DNA from: CAYXGE01 sp964464435
GTDB taxonomy: Bacteria > Pseudomonadota > Gammaproteobacteria > Burkholderiales > Methylophilaceae
Reading direction: 5' to 3'
NCBI GenBank assembly: GCA_964464435.1
Contig: CAYXGE010000001.1
Span: 1-64,000, forward strand
Length of the DNA stretch: 64,000 nt
Shown here one piece after another: positions 45,928-55,649 of this stretch; the stretch's first letter is position 1, and each line of letters opens with the position of its first letter. The position numbers and the translations under genes are program-made. The notes under the pieces are model-generated. The model had not been told where the DNA came from, made no database searches, and saw only the letters and a program-made list of their open reading frames with translations.

Positions 45928-47949
45928 ATGTCTGCTGGTTTGATGTTAGCAATCGCAAGCGGTTTTCTTGCCGTAATATATGGCGCAGTGATGAGTAAAT
46001 GGATTTCGGGCTTACCCGCTGGTAATGCGCGAATGCAAGAAATTGCTGGCGCCATTCAACAAGGGGCGGCGGCTTATTTGTCTCGCCAATATAAAACCAT
46101 TGCCATTGTAGGCGTGGTACTCGCTATTTTAATCGCCATCTTCTTAAGCAAAGAAACCGCGCTCGGGTTTGTAATTGGTGCTGTGCTTTCTGGCGCATGT
46201 GGCTTTATTGGCATGAATGTTTCAGTCAAAGCAAACGTCAGAACAGCCCAAGCAGCAACTAACGGCATAGGTCCAGCATTAGATGTTGCTTTTAAAGGCG
46301 GTGCAATTACTGGTATGTTAGTCGTGGGCTTAGGGTTACTCGGCGTAGCTGGTTTTTACTGGTTTTTAGGTGCAGAAAACGCCACAGACCTTAACCCACT
46401 CATTGGCCTAGCCTTTGGTTCTTCTCTTATTTCAATTTTTGCGCGTTTAGGCGGTGGTATTTTTACTAAAGGCGCTGACGTTGGTGCTGACTTAGTAGGC
46501 AAGGTAGAAGCGGGTATTCCAGAAGATGACCCACGCAACCCAGCAGTGATTGCCGATAACGTAGGCGACAACGTAGGGGACTGCGCAGGCATGGCAGCTG
46601 ACTTATTTGAAACTTATGCGGTGACACTGATTGCCACCATGGTATTAGGTGGCTTGATGGCGGCACATGGCGGCACAAATGCAGTCATTTATCCGCTAGC
46701 TTTAGGTGCGGTGTCAATTGTAGCTTCTATCATCGGTTGCTTCTTTGTTAAAGCATCTCCAGGCATGAAAAACGTGATGCCAGCGCTATATAAAGGCTTG
46801 GCTGTGGCTGGTTTACTGTCACTTGGCGCATTTTACTTTGTAACACAACAACTCTTCCCAGAAGGTCTAGGCGATATAAGTGCAAATGCATTATTTGGCA
46901 CATGTGCTGTTGGCCTTGTATTAACTGCGGCATTGGTTTGGATTACCGAGTACTACACAGGTACTGACTACGCACCAGTGAAACATGTTGCACAAGCCTC
47001 TACTACTGGGCATGCCACCAATATTATTGCGGGTATTGGTATCTCTATGAAATCTACCGCTTGGCCAGTACTTTCAGTGTGTTTAGCCATTTGGGCTGCG
47101 TTTCACTTAGGCGGTTTATACGGCATTGCTGTAGCAGCGACATCCATGCTCAGCATGGCCGGTATTGTCGTAGCCCTGGATGCTTACGGCCCAATTACTG
47201 ACAACGCTGGCGGTATTGCAGAAATGGCTGAGTTACCGAGTAGCGTGCGTGATGTCACTGACCCACTTGACGCAGTTGGCAACACGACCAAAGCCGTTAC
47301 CAAAGGTTATGCCATCGGCTCTGCAGGTTTGGCGGCACTCGTGCTTTTTGCCGATTACACCCACAAATTATCTGGCGCAGGGATTGATGTAAAATTTGAT
47401 CTGAGTGACCCAATGGTGATTATTGGTCTCTTTATTGGTGGTCTCATTCCATTCTTATTTGCGGCCATGGCTATGGAAGCGGTGGGCAGAGCGGCAGGTA
47501 GTGTGGTGGAGGAAGTACGCCGTCAATTTAGAGATATTAAGGGCATTATGGAAGGCACCGCTAAGCCAGAATACGGTAAAGCGGTTGATATGCTCACCAC
47601 TGCAGCTATTAAAGAAATGATGGTGCCATCACTGTTACCAGTTGCAGTGCCTATTGCGGTTGGCTTACTACTTGGCCCAATTGCATTAGGTGGCTTGCTC
47701 ATGGGCACAATTGTTACAGGTTTATTTGTAGCCATTTCAATGTGTACAGGTGGTGGTGCTTGGGATAACGCTAAAAAGTATATTGAAGATGGCAACCACG
47801 GCGGTAAAGGCTCAGATGCGCATAAAGCAGCAGTGACTGGTGATACCGTTGGCGACCCATACAAAGATACGGCTGGCCCAGCGGTAAACCCCTTGATTAA
47901 AATTATTAATATTGTGGCATTGTTAATTGTGCCGTTATTACACGTTTAA
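45928..47949 (+). CDS. hppA: Membrane-bound proton-pumping pyrophosphatase, K+-independent type
   Basis: A 673-residue integral membrane protein with about 16 helices that splits pyrophosphate and pumps protons. PPi/Mg binding is in [19 protein letters not shown] followed by [20 protein letters not shown]. The switch motif [10 protein letters not shown] (451-460) has Lys455 and Thr458, the pattern of potassium-independent H+-PPases, where K+-dependent ones have Ala and Gly. It recovers energy from biosynthetic pyrophosphate. The strong Shine-Dalgarno and long leader suggest good expression and possibly regulation. Confidence 0.95.
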   Translation: MSAGLMLAIASGFLAVIYGAVMSKWISGLPAGNARMQEIAGAIQQGAAAYLSRQYKTIAIVGVVLAILIAIFLSKETALGFVIGAVLSGACGFIGMNVSVKANVRTAQAATNGIGPALDVAFKGGAITGMLVVGLGLLGVAGFYWFLGAENATDLNPLIGLAFGSSLISIFARLGGGIFTKGADVGADLVGKVEAGIPEDDPRNPAVIADNVGDNVGDCAGMAADLFETYAVTLIATMVLGGLMAAHGGTNAVIYPLALGAVSIVASIIGCFFVKASPGMKNVMPALYKGLAVAGLLSLGAFYFVTQQLFPEGLGDISANALFGTCAVGLVLTAALVWITEYYTGTDYAPVKHVAQASTTGHATNIIAGIGISMKSTAWPVLSVCLAIWAAFHLGGLYGIAVAATSMLSMAGIVVALDAYGPITDNAGGIAEMAELPSSVRDVTDPLDAVGNTTKAVTKGYAIGSAGLAALVLFADYTHKLSGAGIDVKFDLSDPMVIIGLFIGGLIPFLFAAMAMEAVGRAAGSVVEEVRRQFRDIKGIMEGTAKPEYGKAVDMLTTAAIKEMMVPSLLPVAVPIAVGLLLGPIALGGLLMGTIVTGLFVAISMCTGGGAWDNAKKYIEDGNHGGKGSDAHKAAVTGDTVGDPYKDTAGPAVNPLIKIINIVALLIVPLLHV

Positions 47950-47965
47950 TTAACAACCAACTATC

Positions 47966-47992
47966 AAAAAGGCAGCCTAGGCTGCCTTTTTT
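47966..47992. terminator. Bidirectional terminator between hppA and the UbiB-like gene
   Basis: Stem AAAAGGCAGCC / GGCTGCCTTTT with a 2-nt centre, flanked by A and T runs. It serves both convergent genes. Confidence 0.95.
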
Positions 47993-48036
47993 AATGTGGC
48001 TCAACGCCAATATTGACAAGCAATTTTAGGTATTAA

Positions 48037-49716
48037 CTAATCTCTACCTGAACGCCAAATTGAAATCATCAACACTAAGCCAATAATAAAGGCTAAGAAA
48101 AACCCCATAAATCCAAATGCAGGCAAGCCAAACATGGTAGGACCACCTTGCACTGTCATGACAATTGATGAACCGACGATGAGTGCTGCGGTAATCATGG
48201 CAATGGTTAAACGGTTAGTACTATGGTCAAGCTGATGACCAAAATGATCTAAACGTTTAAGGTCTAGGTTTAACTTAAGTTTTCCGCGTGCTGCTTCTCT
48301 TAGCACTTGTGACACATCGCCCGGTAATCCGCTTAACGCTTTAATGAGCTTGGTTGAGCTTCTATGCCCTTTTTTAAGCAAGTTTGCAGGCATGTAACGG
48401 TCAATAATAATTTTTTTAACGTAGGGTGCTAAATGTTTGACGATTTGAAAATCGGGGTCAAGCTGTCGGCCCAAACCTTCTAATGTAATGAGGGCTTTAA
48501 ATAACATGGTGAGGTCTGGCGGCACTGCTAAACGATTTTCACGCATGATGGTGGTCAACTCATTGAGGACTTGGCTAAAACGAATTTGTCGCATCGGCGC
48601 ATTATCATAGTTACAAATAAACTCATCGACGTCTGCAAACAGTTTTTCTTCGTCAATTTCTACATCGCCTGCCCATGAAATCAAGGTGTCTCGCAAACTT
48701 GCAACATCACGCGAGACTAAAGCTGAAAGTAGATCGGCAATTTCATTTCTACGCTCAACCGTAATACGTCCCACCATGCCGCAATCAATAATGGCAAGGC
48801 GATTCTCTGGCAAATAAAAGATATTGCCTGGATGCGGGTCTGCATGAAAAAAACCATCCACTAACACCATTTTAAGCACGGCATTTGCACCACGCTTTGC
48901 TAACTCTGGCAAATCTAAACCCGCTTCTTCAGCCGCCTGTAAATTGTTGCCCGGAATACCATTGATGTAATCCATGACTAAAATTGATTCACTTGAGTAT
49001 TCCCAATAAATCTTAGCAAACTGCACGGTATTATCTTGTTCAAAATTTTTACTAAAGCGCTCGGTATTTCTGCCTTCTAGCGCTAAATCCAACTCTCTCC
49101 TGAGAGATTTAGAAAACTGCCCTATAATTTTACCCAGCTGAAAACGCTTTACCTGCGGAAATTCGGACTCAAGCACACGCCCTAAGTGCGATAATAAGCG
49201 CAAGTCTGCCTCAATACTCACTTCAACATTGGGTCTTCTTACTTTTAGCACCACTGGCGTACCATCTTGCAGCTTGGCTAAATGCACTTGCGCAATAGAG
49301 GCCGCAGCAATCGGTTTGGTTTGAAACTCAGTAAATACGTCTTCGGGAGAACGTCCTAGTGCATTTTCCATTTGAGGAAGAAGCGCCTCATAAGACACTG
49401 AGGGCACATGGTCTTGCAACTTAGCAAATTCGTTAATCCAAGAAGGCGGAAACACATCGGGACGCGTAGCAAGCAACTGCCCAAGCTTGATAAAGGTTGG
49501 TCCTAACTCTTGAATTGCTAACCGAATACGCACTTCAACTGGAAGCTCTTTAATATCATCGGGCATTTTGGTCGCAAGTCGCCTACCCGCCCAAGCAATC
49601 ACACTACCCTTACCCAATCGCTGCGCCGCATCGCCCCAGCCATATTTCATGGCAATACCGGCAATTGTGCGTAATCTTTTGAAATCACGCATCACAGAAA
49701 ATGTGGTTCTAATCAT
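48037..49716 (-). CDS. UbiB/AarF-family atypical kinase
   Basis: A 559-residue protein-kinase-like ATPase. The family KxGQ motif is in FIKLGQLLATRPDVFPPSWI, the Ala-rich loop in AAASIAQVHLAKLQDG, and the catalytic/metal motifs in FHADPHPGNIFYLPEN and IIDCGMVGRI. Two transmembrane helices at the end (about 505-555) anchor it to the inner membrane. Homologues support ubiquinone synthesis by extracting the lipid intermediates. A betaproteobacterium may carry more than one AarF protein, so a firm name ubiB is not given. Coq7 is encoded 3 kb away. Confidence 0.88.
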   Translation of the reverse strand: MIRTTFSVMRDFKRLRTIAGIAMKYGWGDAAQRLGKGSVIAWAGRRLATKMPDDIKELPVEVRIRLAIQELGPTFIKLGQLLATRPDVFPPSWINEFAKLQDHVPSVSYEALLPQMENALGRSPEDVFTEFQTKPIAAASIAQVHLAKLQDGTPVVLKVRRPNVEVSIEADLRLLSHLGRVLESEFPQVKRFQLGKIIGQFSKSLRRELDLALEGRNTERFSKNFEQDNTVQFAKIYWEYSSESILVMDYINGIPGNNLQAAEEAGLDLPELAKRGANAVLKMVLVDGFFHADPHPGNIFYLPENRLAIIDCGMVGRITVERRNEIADLLSALVSRDVASLRDTLISWAGDVEIDEEKLFADVDEFICNYDNAPMRQIRFSQVLNELTTIMRENRLAVPPDLTMLFKALITLEGLGRQLDPDFQIVKHLAPYVKKIIIDRYMPANLLKKGHRSSTKLIKALSGLPGDVSQVLREAARGKLKLNLDLKRLDHFGHQLDHSTNRLTIAMITAALIVGSSIVMTVQGGPTMFGLPAFGFMGFFLAFIIGLVLMISIWRSGRD

Positions 49717-49878
49717 AGTGATCTATCATTTAGTTGAGTGTTAACCAATCATTAAACCAACAAGAATTTTATATAGGATTGTTGTTTTTTCAACAATTTC
49801 ATGAATTTATACCATATTTTACAATTAAATTATCATGTTTGTTTGCATTATTGTCATAAGCCATTTAGAATTTTTGTC

Positions 49879-50409
49879 ATGAAAAAGTTAAGTGTTATGT
49901 TTCTAACAGCGCTCATTACATGCCAACAGCTCATGGCTGATGAGCTATCGTCTGTAGATATTGCGTCAACTGAATCAAGTTTACAAGACAATATTGTGCA
50001 ACAAGCGCAAAACTGGTCGCAAAAAGCCGAAGAAGTCATTATTAATGCACTTGGTTTAATTGGTATTGAATACAAACAAGGTGGTAGCACACCCGAAACA
50101 GGTTTTGATTGCAGCGGGTTTGTATCATATGTGTTTAAACAAGCCGCCAATATTAGCTTGCCACATGGCGCTAGAGCCATGAGTCAACTTGGACAACAAG
50201 TAGCACCAAGCGAATTAAAACCGGGAGATTTAGTGTTTTTTAATACGCTAAAAAAAACGTTTTCACATGTTGGTATTTACCTTGGCAACAATAAATTTAT
50301 TCATGCGCCGAGTGCAGGCAAAGTAGTGCGCGTTGAAAATATGGATTCGAGCTATTGGAATAGTCGCTTTAATGGCGCAGTGCGCGTCACCGCAGAAGAT
50401 ACGCAGTAA
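49879..50409 (+). CDS. NlpC/P60-family (C40) peptidase
   Basis: A 176-residue secreted cysteine peptidase of cell-wall type. A signal peptide (about 1-20, ending LMA) precedes a short linker and the catalytic domain (about 52-176). The triad Cys78 (FDCSGFVSYVF), His130 (FSHVGIYLG) and His142 is in place. It probably cleaves D-Glu-mDAP bonds in peptidoglycan. The ATG at 49879 gives the signal peptide and is chosen over the one at 49801, which would add a 26-residue non-signal extension. Confidence 0.9.
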   Translation: MKKLSVMFLTALITCQQLMADELSSVDIASTESSLQDNIVQQAQNWSQKAEEVIINALGLIGIEYKQGGSTPETGFDCSGFVSYVFKQAANISLPHGARAMSQLGQQVAPSELKPGDLVFFNTLKKTFSHVGIYLGNNKFIHAPSAGKVVRVENMDSSYWNSRFNGAVRVTAEDTQ

Positions 50410-50417
50410 ACTCAGTT

Positions 50418-50708
50418 TCAACCTTCACCATCTTTGCGCTCGCTATGCCCTAAATCACGGTCTGGTGCAATAATATCTCGAATTAACTGCTTCAACTCTT
50501 TTGACTCTGGAAACCTTGCTGCTTCTTTTCGAGAAAATATCAGATCGTCGTTTAGGCGCACTTCAAAAATTCCGCCGGTGCCTGGCTTTAAAGTGACACT
50601 GTTTAACTCTTGCTCAAAGGTGGTCAAAAGCTCTTGTGCTAACCAAGCCGCTCTGAGTAACCATCTGCATTGTGTGCAATATTCAATCTGCACATTAAAA
50701 GCTAGCAT
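50418..50708 (-). CDS. SelT/SelW/SelH-type (Rdx) protein, Cys version
   Basis: A 96-residue thioredoxin-like protein with CTQC (in QIEYCTQCRWLLRAAWLAQE) at the place where eukaryotic SelW has Cys-x-x-Sec. GTGGIFEVRLNDDLIFSRKE is the second conserved block. The function is unknown; a thiol redox role is likely. The start is uncertain among ATG codons at 50723, 50711 and 50708. The gene is convergent with the C40 peptidase gene. Confidence 0.85.
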   Translation of the reverse strand: MLAFNVQIEYCTQCRWLLRAAWLAQELLTTFEQELNSVTLKPGTGGIFEVRLNDDLIFSRKEAARFPESKELKQLIRDIIAPDRDLGHSERKDGEG

Positions 50709-50820
50709 CATTGCATCACCCATTCACAGTAAAATAATAAATTAAACCATTTTAGTAGCAACCGTGTCTTAATGATGCATAGTTGCTATAATTGCATTAC
50801 CTTTCAATGGAAAATATAAC

Positions 50821-52212
50821 ATGTTTAATCGTTTTAATAAGTTTGGTTACGTTGCCCTAGGTGCTATTTTTGGGATGTTGTTAAGCCTTAATATTTCAGT
50901 CTTTGCTGAAAAAATGGCAGCACCACAGCTACCTTTAGACGATTTGCGTGCTTTTGCTGAAATTTTTGGCAAAATTAAAAGTGATTATGTTGAACCTGTT
51001 GAAGACAAAAAACTGATTACTGAAGCCATTAATGGCATGCTTACAGGCTTAGACCCTCACTCTACTTATTTAGATGCTGACGGTTTTAAAGATTTACAAG
51101 CTGGCACGCAAGGCGAGTTTGGTGGCTTAGGTATTGAAGTGGGTATGGAAGATGGTTTAGTTAAAGTCGTTTCACCTATTGAAGACAGCCCTGCTCACCG
51201 CGCTGGCATCAGAACCAATGACCTGATATTTAAATTAGATGATGCCCAAGTTAAAGGCATGACCCTTAACGATGCCGTTAAGAAAATGCGTGGCAAGCCA
51301 GATACCGATATCGTTCTCACTATTTTGCGTAAAGGCGAAGCTAATCCGCTAACCTTTAAGTTAACGCGTGCCGTTATTAAAAACAAAAGCGTTAAACCTA
51401 AACTTACGCAAACTGATTACGGTTATGTGCGTATTACCCAATTTCAAGAACATACGGGTGAAGATTTAGCCAATGCACTCAAAGCCTTGCATGATGAAAA
51501 CAAAACGCCGCTTAAAGGCTTTGTTTTAGATTTACGCAATAACCCCGGTGGCTTACTAAATGCTGCCGTGGGTGTGAGTGCGGCATTTATTCCCAAAGAT
51601 GAGCTAGTAGTTTACACAGAAGGCCGTGCAGAAGATGCAAAAATGCAGTTAACTGCTAATCCAGATAATTATGTGCGCGGTGGAGCAAGCAAAGGAGATT
51701 ACATCAACAAAGTGCCCGCTGAGTTTAAAAATATTCCGATGGTCGTATTGGTCAATGGTGGCTCAGCCTCTGCTTCAGAAATTGTCGCTGGCGCCTTACA
51801 AGACCATAAACGTGCGGTTGTCATGGGCACGCAAAGCTTTGGCAAAGGCTCTGTACAAACCATATTACCAATGAATAATGGTAGTGCAATTAAACTTACC
51901 ACGGCGCGTTACTTCACACCTAAAGGTCGCTCTATTCAGGCCAAAGGGATTGTGCCAGACATTATTGTGGATGAAACTGCTAACGGTCCACTTGACCATA
52001 GCTTAAGCGTTAAAGAAGCAGATTTAAGTGGGCATTTGTCTAACCCTAAAGAAGCTGAAGCACCCAGCAAAAATGAAGGGGTCAAAGTACCGCAAAACGA
52101 AAGTAAATATGCCGAAAAATTTACCCCCATTGAGTTTGGCTCAAAAGATGACTACCAACTTAATCAAGCGCTTAACCTGCTAAAGGGTGTGCAAATTATG
52201 GGTCGTAAATAA
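50821..52212 (+). CDS. C-terminal processing (S41A) protease CtpA/Prc-like
   Basis: A 463-residue periplasmic serine protease. An N-terminal signal or anchor (about 9-28) is followed by a PDZ domain (about 90-175) and the catalytic core. The Ser/Lys dyad is Ser317 in GGSASASEIVAGALQ and Lys342 in QSFGKGSVQ. LRNNPGGLLNAAVG is the family's GG motif. The tail (about 395-450) is low-complexity and charged. It trims C-termini of exported proteins. It starts the operon with coq7 (8 bases after its stop). Confidence 0.93.
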   Translation: MFNRFNKFGYVALGAIFGMLLSLNISVFAEKMAAPQLPLDDLRAFAEIFGKIKSDYVEPVEDKKLITEAINGMLTGLDPHSTYLDADGFKDLQAGTQGEFGGLGIEVGMEDGLVKVVSPIEDSPAHRAGIRTNDLIFKLDDAQVKGMTLNDAVKKMRGKPDTDIVLTILRKGEANPLTFKLTRAVIKNKSVKPKLTQTDYGYVRITQFQEHTGEDLANALKALHDENKTPLKGFVLDLRNNPGGLLNAAVGVSAAFIPKDELVVYTEGRAEDAKMQLTANPDNYVRGGASKGDYINKVPAEFKNIPMVVLVNGGSASASEIVAGALQDHKRAVVMGTQSFGKGSVQTILPMNNGSAIKLTTARYFTPKGRSIQAKGIVPDIIVDETANGPLDHSLSVKEADLSGHLSNPKEAEAPSKNEGVKVPQNESKYAEKFTPIEFGSKDDYQLNQALNLLKGVQIMGRK

Positions 52213-52220
52213 TTGAGATT

Positions 52221-52844
52221 GTGATGTTAGACAAACTCATTGTTGAATTCGATAGAGGGTTACGCACACTGTTAGCCTCTGCGCATAGTGGACGCAAGCA
52301 CCCTGACGAAGCATTAGCAGATGCGCCTTTAAATGACGCAGAAAAGCAACATGTTATTGGCCTTATGCGCGTTAATCACTGCGGAGAAGTATGCGCACAA
52401 GCGCTTTATAGTGGGCAATCGTTAACTTCACGCAACCCCACAACAGTCAAAGCGCTTGAAAAAGCTGCTCAAGAAGAGGTTGAACACCTTGCATGGTGCG
52501 AAAAACGGATTAAAGAGCTAGGTGGGACAACAAGCGTATTGAACCCACTTTGGTACGGTGGCTCTTTTGCGCTTGGGGCCTTAGCTGGCCTTGTGGGTGA
52601 CAAATGGAACCTCGGTTTTTTGGCTGAAACTGAAAAACAAGTAGGTAAACATTTGCATGAGCACTTATTAAATATTCCACAGCAAGATACCAAAACCCGC
52701 GCCATCTTAGAACAAATGCAACAAGATGAAGCGCAACATGCTGAGATGGCCGTGGCGTATGGTGCTGCTGAACTTCCAATACCAGTGAAAGTTGCCATGC
52801 AAATGAGTGCTAAACTCATGACCAACACTTCTTATCACTTTTGA
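52221..52844 (+). CDS. coq7: Demethoxyubiquinone hydroxylase
   Basis: A 207-residue di-iron monooxygenase that adds the last hydroxyl of ubiquinone. Iron ligands are in RVNHCGEVCAQALY, EEVEHLAWCEKRI and DEAQHAEMAVAYG. The GALAGLVGDKWNLGFLAETE segment forms the membrane-contacting region. Bacterial Coq7 is found in alpha- and betaproteobacteria instead of the flavoprotein UbiF. The start is GTG at 52221 or ATG at 52224. The UbiB-family gene nearby acts in the same pathway. Confidence 0.95.
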   Translation: MMLDKLIVEFDRGLRTLLASAHSGRKHPDEALADAPLNDAEKQHVIGLMRVNHCGEVCAQALYSGQSLTSRNPTTVKALEKAAQEEVEHLAWCEKRIKELGGTTSVLNPLWYGGSFALGALAGLVGDKWNLGFLAETEKQVGKHLHEHLLNIPQQDTKTRAILEQMQQDEAQHAEMAVAYGAAELPIPVKVAMQMSAKLMTNTSYHF

Positions 52845-52892
52845 TTCTTAATTTTTCTCTTTTAATATTTAATTCTTAACCTTAATTTAGCC

Positions 52893-53204
52893 ATGAAAAC
52901 ATTTAGCGAGGTGTTAGCTACACTTGAATCTAGCGATCATTTACAAGGTATTCAACTTTTGGATAGTAACGGTGTTGAAGTTGCAAATATTGAAAATAAA
53001 CCAGGCAGCCAAGGCTCCGTAAAGGTGTATCACCACTTGCTCGCTAAGTATGGCTACATTACACCCGAGGCAGCAAAAGCTGGCTTAGCCTTGTATTGTG
53101 AGCATACGCAAGATGCTGAACAGCATGCAGGCAAGCACCCCAATATTGACAGGCTATTTGCCTTGATTGCAAGCGGACAAACGCTCACTGGTAAAACTTA
53201 CTAA
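52893..53204 (+). CDS. DUF2322 protein
   Basis: A 103-residue cytosolic protein. The family's FSEVLATLESSDHLQGIQLL and the end EHAGKHPNIDRLFALIASGQ type pattern are recognised (here AEQHAGKHPNIDRLF). The function is unknown. It lies 48 bases after coq7 and ends before a strong terminator. Confidence 0.85.
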   Translation: MKTFSEVLATLESSDHLQGIQLLDSNGVEVANIENKPGSQGSVKVYHHLLAKYGYITPEAAKAGLALYCEHTQDAEQHAGKHPNIDRLFALIASGQTLTGKTY

Positions 53205-53221
53205 TTAAGTTGAAATAAACA

Positions 53222-53248
53222 AAAAGGCCAAGCAGTGCTTGGCCTTTA
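53222..53248. terminator. Bidirectional terminator
   Basis: Stem AAAGGCCAAGC / GCTTGGCCTTT with loop AGT, between the convergent DUF2322 and OsmC genes. Confidence 0.93.
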
Positions 53249-53269
53249 AACTTGAATTAGTAGTACTAC

Positions 53270-53692
53270 TTAAGCTTCAAACTCTCTGATTTCATAATCA
53301 TGCGTCATCACAGCAGTTTTACCCAGCATTATGGAGGCAGAACAATATTTTTCAGCCGACAGTTTAACCGCTTTTTCTACTTGCACAGGGTTAAGCCCTT
53401 TACCCGTCACCACAAAATGCATGTGAATTTTGGTAAATACTTTGGGTATTTCATCTGCACGTTCAGCAGATAACTCTACAAAACAATCCGTAATGGGTTG
53501 CCGTGCTTTTTTTAGAATGGTCACCACATCAAACGAGCTACAACCACCAGCGCCGATAAGTAACATTTCCATGGGGCGCATACCGATATTGCGCCCACCA
53601 GCTTCAGGTGCACCATCCATAATCACCGCATGGCCTGTTTCAGACTCACCCATGAAACAGACATCTTCTACCCACTTAATTCTTGCTTTCAT
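53270..53692 (-). CDS. OsmC-family protein
   Basis: A 140-residue protein with the two conserved cysteines of the OsmC/Ohr superfamily, one in LIGAGGCSSFDVVTILKK and one in SAEKYCSASIML. It is of the YhfA type rather than a typical Ohr (GESETGHAVIMDGAPEAGGR). A role in peroxide detoxification or thiol chemistry is possible. The start overlaps the stop of the FKBP gene (TAATG), so translation is coupled. Confidence 0.88.
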   Translation of the reverse strand: MKARIKWVEDVCFMGESETGHAVIMDGAPEAGGRNIGMRPMEMLLIGAGGCSSFDVVTILKKARQPITDCFVELSAERADEIPKVFTKIHMHFVVTGKGLNPVQVEKAVKLSAEKYCSASIMLGKTAVMTHDYEIREFEA

Positions 53693-54177
53693 TATTTAAT
53701 ACCCAATAGTTCTACATCAAAAATTAAGGTCGCATTAGGTGGAATTACACCGCCTGCACCATATTCACCATAGCCCATATGGGGTGGAATAATCAACGTG
53801 CGTTTGCCGCCTACCTTCATGCCAGCAAAGCCTTCATCCCAACCTTGAATCACTTGTCCACCACCCAAAAAGAACACAAAGGGTTCGCGTCTATCTAAAG
53901 AACTATCAAACTTTTTACCTTTACCATCTTCTTTGCTTGGGTCGTATAACCAGCCTGTGTAATGCACAGTAATGTTAAAGCCAGCTTCTGCTTCTCTACC
54001 TTCACCTAGCAATGTATCTTTTTTGACTAATTCTGTAATATTGGTACTCATCGTTGCTTTTTCCTTAGTGGTTGATTGCGTTGATGGGCTAGCTGCATCT
54101 GGATTAGCGTGACAACCTGTCATTACTGATCCTGCTAACAACACTGCGCTTAAAAATTTCAAAGTGATATTTGGCAA
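53692..54177 (-). CDS. FKBP-type peptidyl-prolyl isomerase, lipoprotein
   Basis: A 161-residue lipoprotein isomerase. The start is TTG at 54177, supported by a strong AGGAG placed 6 bases upstream. Lipobox MTGC (Cys22), a short linker, then the FKBP domain: [55 protein letters not shown] and [19 protein letters not shown]. It folds exported proteins at the membrane. The next gene (OsmC) overlaps by one base. The upstream neighbour on this strand is dacB. Confidence 0.92.
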   Translation of the reverse strand: MPNITLKFLSAVLLAGSVMTGCHANPDAASPSTQSTTKEKATMSTNITELVKKDTLLGEGREAEAGFNITVHYTGWLYDPSKEDGKGKKFDSSLDRREPFVFFLGGGQVIQGWDEGFAGMKVGGKRTLIIPPHMGYGEYGAGGVIPPNATLIFDVELLGIK

Positions 54178-54201
54178 AACGTACTCCTAATTTGTGATCG
54201 T

Positions 54202-55620
54202 TTACTGGGCGTTATTATAAACCCATTCTAACAAGGCATCTTGCGCCTTTTTAGTCCCCGCCGCATTGGCATGGTTCACCATTAATACCAAGGCATAGCG
54301 TTTTCCATTATTGGCAAGTACATAACCCGCCAATGCAAATACCCCCGTGAGTGAGCCCGTTTTTAAATGCGCGCGGCCTTGTATAGGGCTATCCACCATA
54401 CGTTTTTTCATGGTGCCATCTAATGCAATAATCGGTAACGATGACATCAGCTCTGGCATCACTGGCGATTGATACGCCCCCACCAACATTTGCCCCATGT
54501 GCGCTGCACTGATGCGTTCTTTGCGTGATAAGCCAGCGCCATTTTCAATCACCAGCTCATCAAATTGCCAGCCTTTTGCTTGCACCCATTCTTTAATCAC
54601 TTGCGCACCTTTAGCCTCTGTAGCTGGCGCCCCTTTTTTTAACCCCAAAGTTAACAGCACTTGGCGTGCCATCACATTATTGCTCCATTTATTGATGTCG
54701 CGCAGAATGCCCGCAATAGCATCTGACTCATAGCTGTAAAACAAACTAGCGTTGGCAGGCACTGTTTTTTGTAGAGTTGCGCCATTGAAACTACCACCTA
54801 ATTGTCTCCATAATTCTTTAAATAAATGCCCTGTATAGGTGGCATTATCAAATACAATAAGCTCCATATACTTTTCTTTACAATCGCTGGGGTAAACGCC
54901 GCTAAAGGTTACCACCGCAGTATCACCATCACGTTTTACATCATAGCCCAGCCGATTTCGCCACCCCGCACAGTCAGCCCTGCCAACTTTTAACTGGTTA
55001 CGCACTTTAAGCGCGGGCAATGCAGGCTCAATACTAATATTGACATTGCTAGCATCTGCATCAAACCTAAAGCTCACCGCATTTAAATTGATTAAACTAG
55101 CATTTGGCAAAGCGTTGTAGGCACGCACCCCATCCCCATCAAAAGCTGCGCTCGTTTTATAAGCCGAAGCAAAGGCACTACTGTCAATCACAATATCGCC
55201 AGTAATTTCCCTAACTCCCGCTTGGCGAATAGCATTGAGCAAACGCCAAAAATCAGCCACCATGAGGCTAGGGTCGCCATAGCCTTTAATATACAAATTG
55301 CCGCTCAGTAAGCCCTGCACGAGCGTGCCATCATAGTAAACTTCAGTTTTCCAACGGTAAGCTGGGCTTAATAATTCCAGACCCGCATAAGATGTGACCA
55401 ACTTCATGGTTGAGGCTGGATTCATGGCTTTTTGCGCTTGGTGCAATAAAATCGGCTCAGTGGCATCCACAGCCTGCACAAAAACCGCTACACTCTCTAA
55501 AGGTACGCCAGATTGACTCAATGCACTGGTAAACTCTACGGGCAAGCTGGCAGGGCTCGCCAATACAACACGTGCAAGCGCACTTAAACATACAACCATT
55601 AAAATTAAGAGTGTTTTCAT
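54202..55620 (-). CDS. dacB: D-alanyl-D-alanine carboxypeptidase/endopeptidase (PBP4)
   Basis: A 472-residue S13 penicillin-binding protein with a signal peptide (about 1-22). The three active-site motifs are SxxK Ser70-Lys73 (NPASTMKLVTSYAG), SxN in KWSNNVMARQVL and KTG in HLKTGSLTGVF. It trims or cleaves D-Ala-containing peptidoglycan in the periplasm. The ATG at 55620 is chosen because it gives the signal peptide; an upstream in-frame start at 55659 runs into the divergent gene. It is divergent from the SDR gene by 29 bases. Confidence 0.95.
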   Translation of the reverse strand: MKTLLILMVVCLSALARVVLASPASLPVEFTSALSQSGVPLESVAVFVQAVDATEPILLHQAQKAMNPASTMKLVTSYAGLELLSPAYRWKTEVYYDGTLVQGLLSGNLYIKGYGDPSLMVADFWRLLNAIRQAGVREITGDIVIDSSAFASAYKTSAAFDGDGVRAYNALPNASLINLNAVSFRFDADASNVNISIEPALPALKVRNQLKVGRADCAGWRNRLGYDVKRDGDTAVVTFSGVYPSDCKEKYMELIVFDNATYTGHLFKELWRQLGGSFNGATLQKTVPANASLFYSYESDAIAGILRDINKWSNNVMARQVLLTLGLKKGAPATEAKGAQVIKEWVQAKGWQFDELVIENGAGLSRKERISAAHMGQMLVGAYQSPVMPELMSSLPIIALDGTMKKRMVDSPIQGRAHLKTGSLTGVFALAGYVLANNGKRYALVLMVNHANAAGTKKAQDALLEWVYNNAQ

Positions 55621-55649
55621 AACCAAATTAAAACATAGCCAAGCACAAT

